A stretch of DNA of 8,695 nt, taken from positions 1 to 8,695 of the forward strand of contig DAOUTT010000073.1 in NCBI GenBank assembly GCA_030668545.1, written 5' to 3'. How positions within the stretch are numbered: the stretch's first letter is position 1; each line of letters opens with the position of its first letter. Positions 6,917-8,695 of the stretch are shown here, piece after piece. The notes beneath the pieces are model-generated. The model was not told the DNA's origin, did no database searches, and saw nothing but the letters and a program-made list of their open reading frames with translations. Source of the stretch: Anaerolineales bacterium. Lineage in GTDB: Bacteria; Chloroflexota; Anaerolineae; Anaerolineales; E44-bin32. The translations under genes were made by a program, and so were the position numbers.

Positions 6917-7285
6917 TCACATTGATACGAAAAAACCGGTGAAGTATGGAACGAGCCAGATAACCCAGACAAGAACACTGAATTTATGGAAATTTGCGAT
7001 TGCCTTCTCATCTTTTCGGATAAGCACGATGCTCGCCCAGGCAGCGTGAACAAGCATCAACAGGATTGCTAACACTCCCGTAACTCCATGGATATCAAAC
7101 GTAAGGCCTCCAGCCATCTCCATCATCATCCCTGTCCCCACAGTGTCGAATACAAGACCTCCCCAGAAGAAGATCAAATGCCATCCTTTCAATCGACCAG
7201 CAAAACGCTCGCTCCAAACGCCTATTGTGTAAAACACCAACGCCAGGCTAATCAGGATCGTGGAAAGCATCATTTCACTTGCCAT
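6917..7285 (-). CDS. HsmA/TIGR03987-like four-helix membrane protein
   Basis: A 122-aa hydrophobic protein with four predicted membrane helices at about 7-24, 34-55, 66-89 and 101-119. Segment GWHLIFFWGGLVFDTVGTGM (34-53) and IHGVTGVLAILLMLVHAAWA (65-84) resemble the uncharacterised family annotated as HsmA or TIGR03987; no biochemical role is known to me. Four histidines (36, 66, 80, 100) are placed one in or at the edge of each helical region or loop, and Asp47 lies within helix 2. The ATG at 7285 is preceded by AAAAGGA at seven bases, which favours it over the methionines at residues 5 and 6. It lies between the esterase (95-base gap) and the dehydrogenase (27-base gap). The family call is from memory of the motif pattern and is moderately sure. 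Confidence 0.7.
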   Translation of the reverse strand: MASEMMLSTILISLALVFYTIGVWSERFAGRLKGWHLIFFWGGLVFDTVGTGMMMEMAGGLTFDIHGVTGVLAILLMLVHAAWASIVLIRKDEKAIANFHKFSVLVWVIWLVPYFTGFFVSM

Positions 7286-7380
7286 AGGAATTCCTTTTCA
7301 TTCTTTCATCTCCCCTCGACTGCCTCCTGAGATCTCTGAAATCGATCTCCAAGACAACTTATTTATCCTTCCCCGTAGGC

Positions 7381-8403
7381 TCAAGGAAGATCAGGAAAGG
7401 GATGCGCCTCGAAGAACGCCCACATCACCTGGCTGGCACTAATGTCACGGCTTGTTTTACCAACGAAGGTAGGCCGGCCTCCCGGCCAGGCGTGTCCCCC
7501 TCCCTCGATTGTGTAGAAAATGATCTCTGATGTGTCCTTGCAGCCAGCATAGCGTACTCCTCTAGCATCACCCTGCACAGGGATGAGTTCGGGCACTGGG
7601 GAACAACCATCACGATCAGCCCATTCCTCGATATACGATGTTACAGACGGGAAGGAGACGGGAGGCGAGGATCGATGTATCAGCTTGGAGATAAACGATT
7701 CGGGCGCTATTCCACCTTCATAGGCGACGAGAGGATCCTCTGTCCCATAGAAAGCAATCAGCGGGATGGGTCGCTCCGGATAGCATCCCCCTGGTGGTTC
7801 AACTGGTGGACCGGTAACTACCCCGACCGCGGCTACCTTGTCAGCCATTTCACAGGCCACACGGTTCGCCATTGAGCCCCCGTTGGACATCCCATCTACA
7901 TAAATTCGCGAGGGATCGACGGCCACGATATTCGATACGTCGTTTATTAAATCAGCTATAAATTGAACATCATCCACGTCACTATCCGTGAATGCCGTGC
8001 TTGAGTTCCAACGGAGAGGAGAGGATGTGCCCTGCGGGTAGACTACGAGAAAACCTTCATTGTCAGCAACCTCGTTCCAGCGAGTCAAGTATTCCTGACC
8101 TTTTGGGTTTGAGGTAAATCCGGGCAAGCTGATAACCAAAGGTAGAGATTGATCCCCGTCGTAATCAGGAGGAAGATGAAGCAGATAACAGCGCTTCAAG
8201 CCAGCGGACACTAGTGATCTGGCTGACGTGCCCGGCCGTGGAGATTCTGAGTTCGAGCCTATACACGCGGTGTAGGGGTTCATGGCCAGGAAAACAAATA
8301 GGCAGGTTACGCAGATCAGCACCAAGGCAGCGATGCCGGTCAGGCGAAGAAGGAAACCCAATTTTGTACGTCGCATATCAAGCCCTATTGCAGGATCTCC
8401 CAT
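7381..8403 (-). CDS. Membrane-anchored PHB depolymerase/LpqC-family esterase
   Basis: A 340-aa alpha/beta hydrolase. An N-terminal helix (about 15-41, preceded by RRTK and RR-type positive residues) is a signal peptide or anchor, so the enzyme should act outside the cytoplasmic membrane. The fold begins with RCYLLHLPPDYDGDQSLPLV (71-90) and the oxyanion region LPGFTSN (93-99). The triad is Ser173 in G-M-S-N-G, Asp223 in YGTEDPLVAYEG (219-230) and His304 in GGGHAWPGG (301-309). These are the marks of the family holding PHB depolymerases, feruloyl and acetylxylan esterases. Cysteines at 47, 72, 184, 207, 267 and 288 fit disulfides in an exported enzyme. The substrate is unknown. The start at 8403 has GGAG five bases upstream and overlaps the HAD gene by 19 bases; the ATG at 8376 (MRRTK...) has a weaker AGGG site and leaves eight bases free, and gives a more ordinary signal sequence. 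Confidence 0.9.
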   Translation of the reverse strand: MGDPAIGLDMRRTKLGFLLRLTGIAALVLICVTCLFVFLAMNPYTACIGSNSESPRPGTSARSLVSAGLKRCYLLHLPPDYDGDQSLPLVISLPGFTSNPKGQEYLTRWNEVADNEGFLVVYPQGTSSPLRWNSSTAFTDSDVDDVQFIADLINDVSNIVAVDPSRIYVDGMSNGGSMANRVACEMADKVAAVGVVTGPPVEPPGGCYPERPIPLIAFYGTEDPLVAYEGGIAPESFISKLIHRSSPPVSFPSVTSYIEEWADRDGCSPVPELIPVQGDARGVRYAGCKDTSEIIFYTIEGGGHAWPGGRPTFVGKTSRDISASQVMWAFFEAHPFPDLP

Positions 8404-8695
8404 CCCCTCTCCATTGCGTATGATTCAAGAAAAGCATCAGGAACAACTGCTACGGGAAATCCGACAGCTTCAAGTAAGGGGATATCTGACTGGCTATCCG
8501 CGTAGGCGCAGCTCTCCGACCAATTAATATCGCTCGTGCCATGCAGATACTCCTCAAGCCGCGTCACCTTATGTTGACCCTGACAAACCGGAAATTCGCT
8601 GCCACCCGAGTAGCGCCCATTCTTCATCACTATCGGTGTCCCCACCGTTTCCTTGATCCCCAATTGATGCCCGATTTCACGAAGCAGCGGGGAGA
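8385..8695 (-). CDS. HAD-IB family hydrolase, C-terminal part (cut by window edge)
   Basis: Only the last 102 residues are present; the reading frame continues past the right edge, so the nucleophile Asp motif is not visible. What remains matches the C-terminal half of SerB-like HAD-IB phosphatases: REIGHQLGIKETVGTPIVMK, then NGRYSGG, CQGQHK with the motif III lysine, and YADSQSDIPLLEAVG with the two acidic motif IV residues that bind magnesium. It ends with PVAVVPDAFLESYAMERGW, a usual tail. It probably hydrolyses a small phosphorylated metabolite in the cytoplasm; the substrate cannot be told. It overlaps or abuts the esterase gene, which suggests translational coupling. Confidence 0.85.
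   Translation of the reverse strand, partial: SPLLREIGHQLGIKETVGTPIVMKNGRYSGGSEFPVCQGQHKVTRLEEYLHGTSDINWSESCAYADSQSDIPLLEAVGFPVAVVPDAFLESYAMERGWEILQ

Noticed and set aside
7320..7350. GAGAT/ATCTC inverted repeat between the esterase and HsmA-like genes
   Set aside because: A five-base stem with an 11-base loop and no T-run is not a credible terminator or operator.

Overview
All nine protein-coding genes recognised here lie on the minus strand, so the window is read from right to left. Seven are complete. One is cut at each edge: a HAD hydrolase missing its N-terminus on the right, and a YibE/F-like protein missing most of its C-terminus on the left. The sequence is of medium GC and densely coding. 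Good Shine-Dalgarno sequences precede several starts, so this is a bacterium. A membrane-anchored reductive-dehalogenase-like protein, an HsmA-like membrane protein, a YibE/F protein and a leukotriene-A4-hydrolase-like M1 peptidase together recall environmental, probably sediment or subsurface, bacteria such as Chloroflexota (Anaerolineae/Dehalococcoidia type). That placement is an inference and is weak.

Right-hand block (8695 to 6005): a HAD-IB phosphatase-like protein (partial), a membrane-anchored esterase of the PHB depolymerase/LpqC family overlapping or almost touching it, a four-helix HsmA/TIGR03987-like membrane protein, and a retinol-dehydrogenase-type short-chain dehydrogenase. Spacings run from a 19-base overlap to 95 bases, so this could be one operon.

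A 306-base gap (5699-6004) holds no convincing gene. It contains a perfect 6+6 palindrome near a possible -10 element, and a hairpin with competing pairings just ahead of the next gene.

Middle block (5698 to 1973): M1 aminopeptidase, ICMT/DUF1295-like membrane methyltransferase, and PatB/MalY-type C-S lyase aminotransferase, separated by 64 and 56 bases. Together they could form a peptidase, C-S lyase and thiol (or other) methyltransferase route for cysteine S-conjugates. This is a hypothesis from gene context only.

Left-hand block (1972 to 1): a 168-base gap with a 59-base extended imperfect hairpin, then a reductive-dehalogenase-like iron-sulfur protein whose catalytic part is fused behind three predicted membrane helices and which has no Tat signal, a 190-base gap, and the start of a YibE/F-like membrane protein. 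The fused dehalogenase-like protein and the large hairpin ahead of it are the most unusual items. No CRISPR array, tRNA, rRNA, transposase or insertion sequence was seen.
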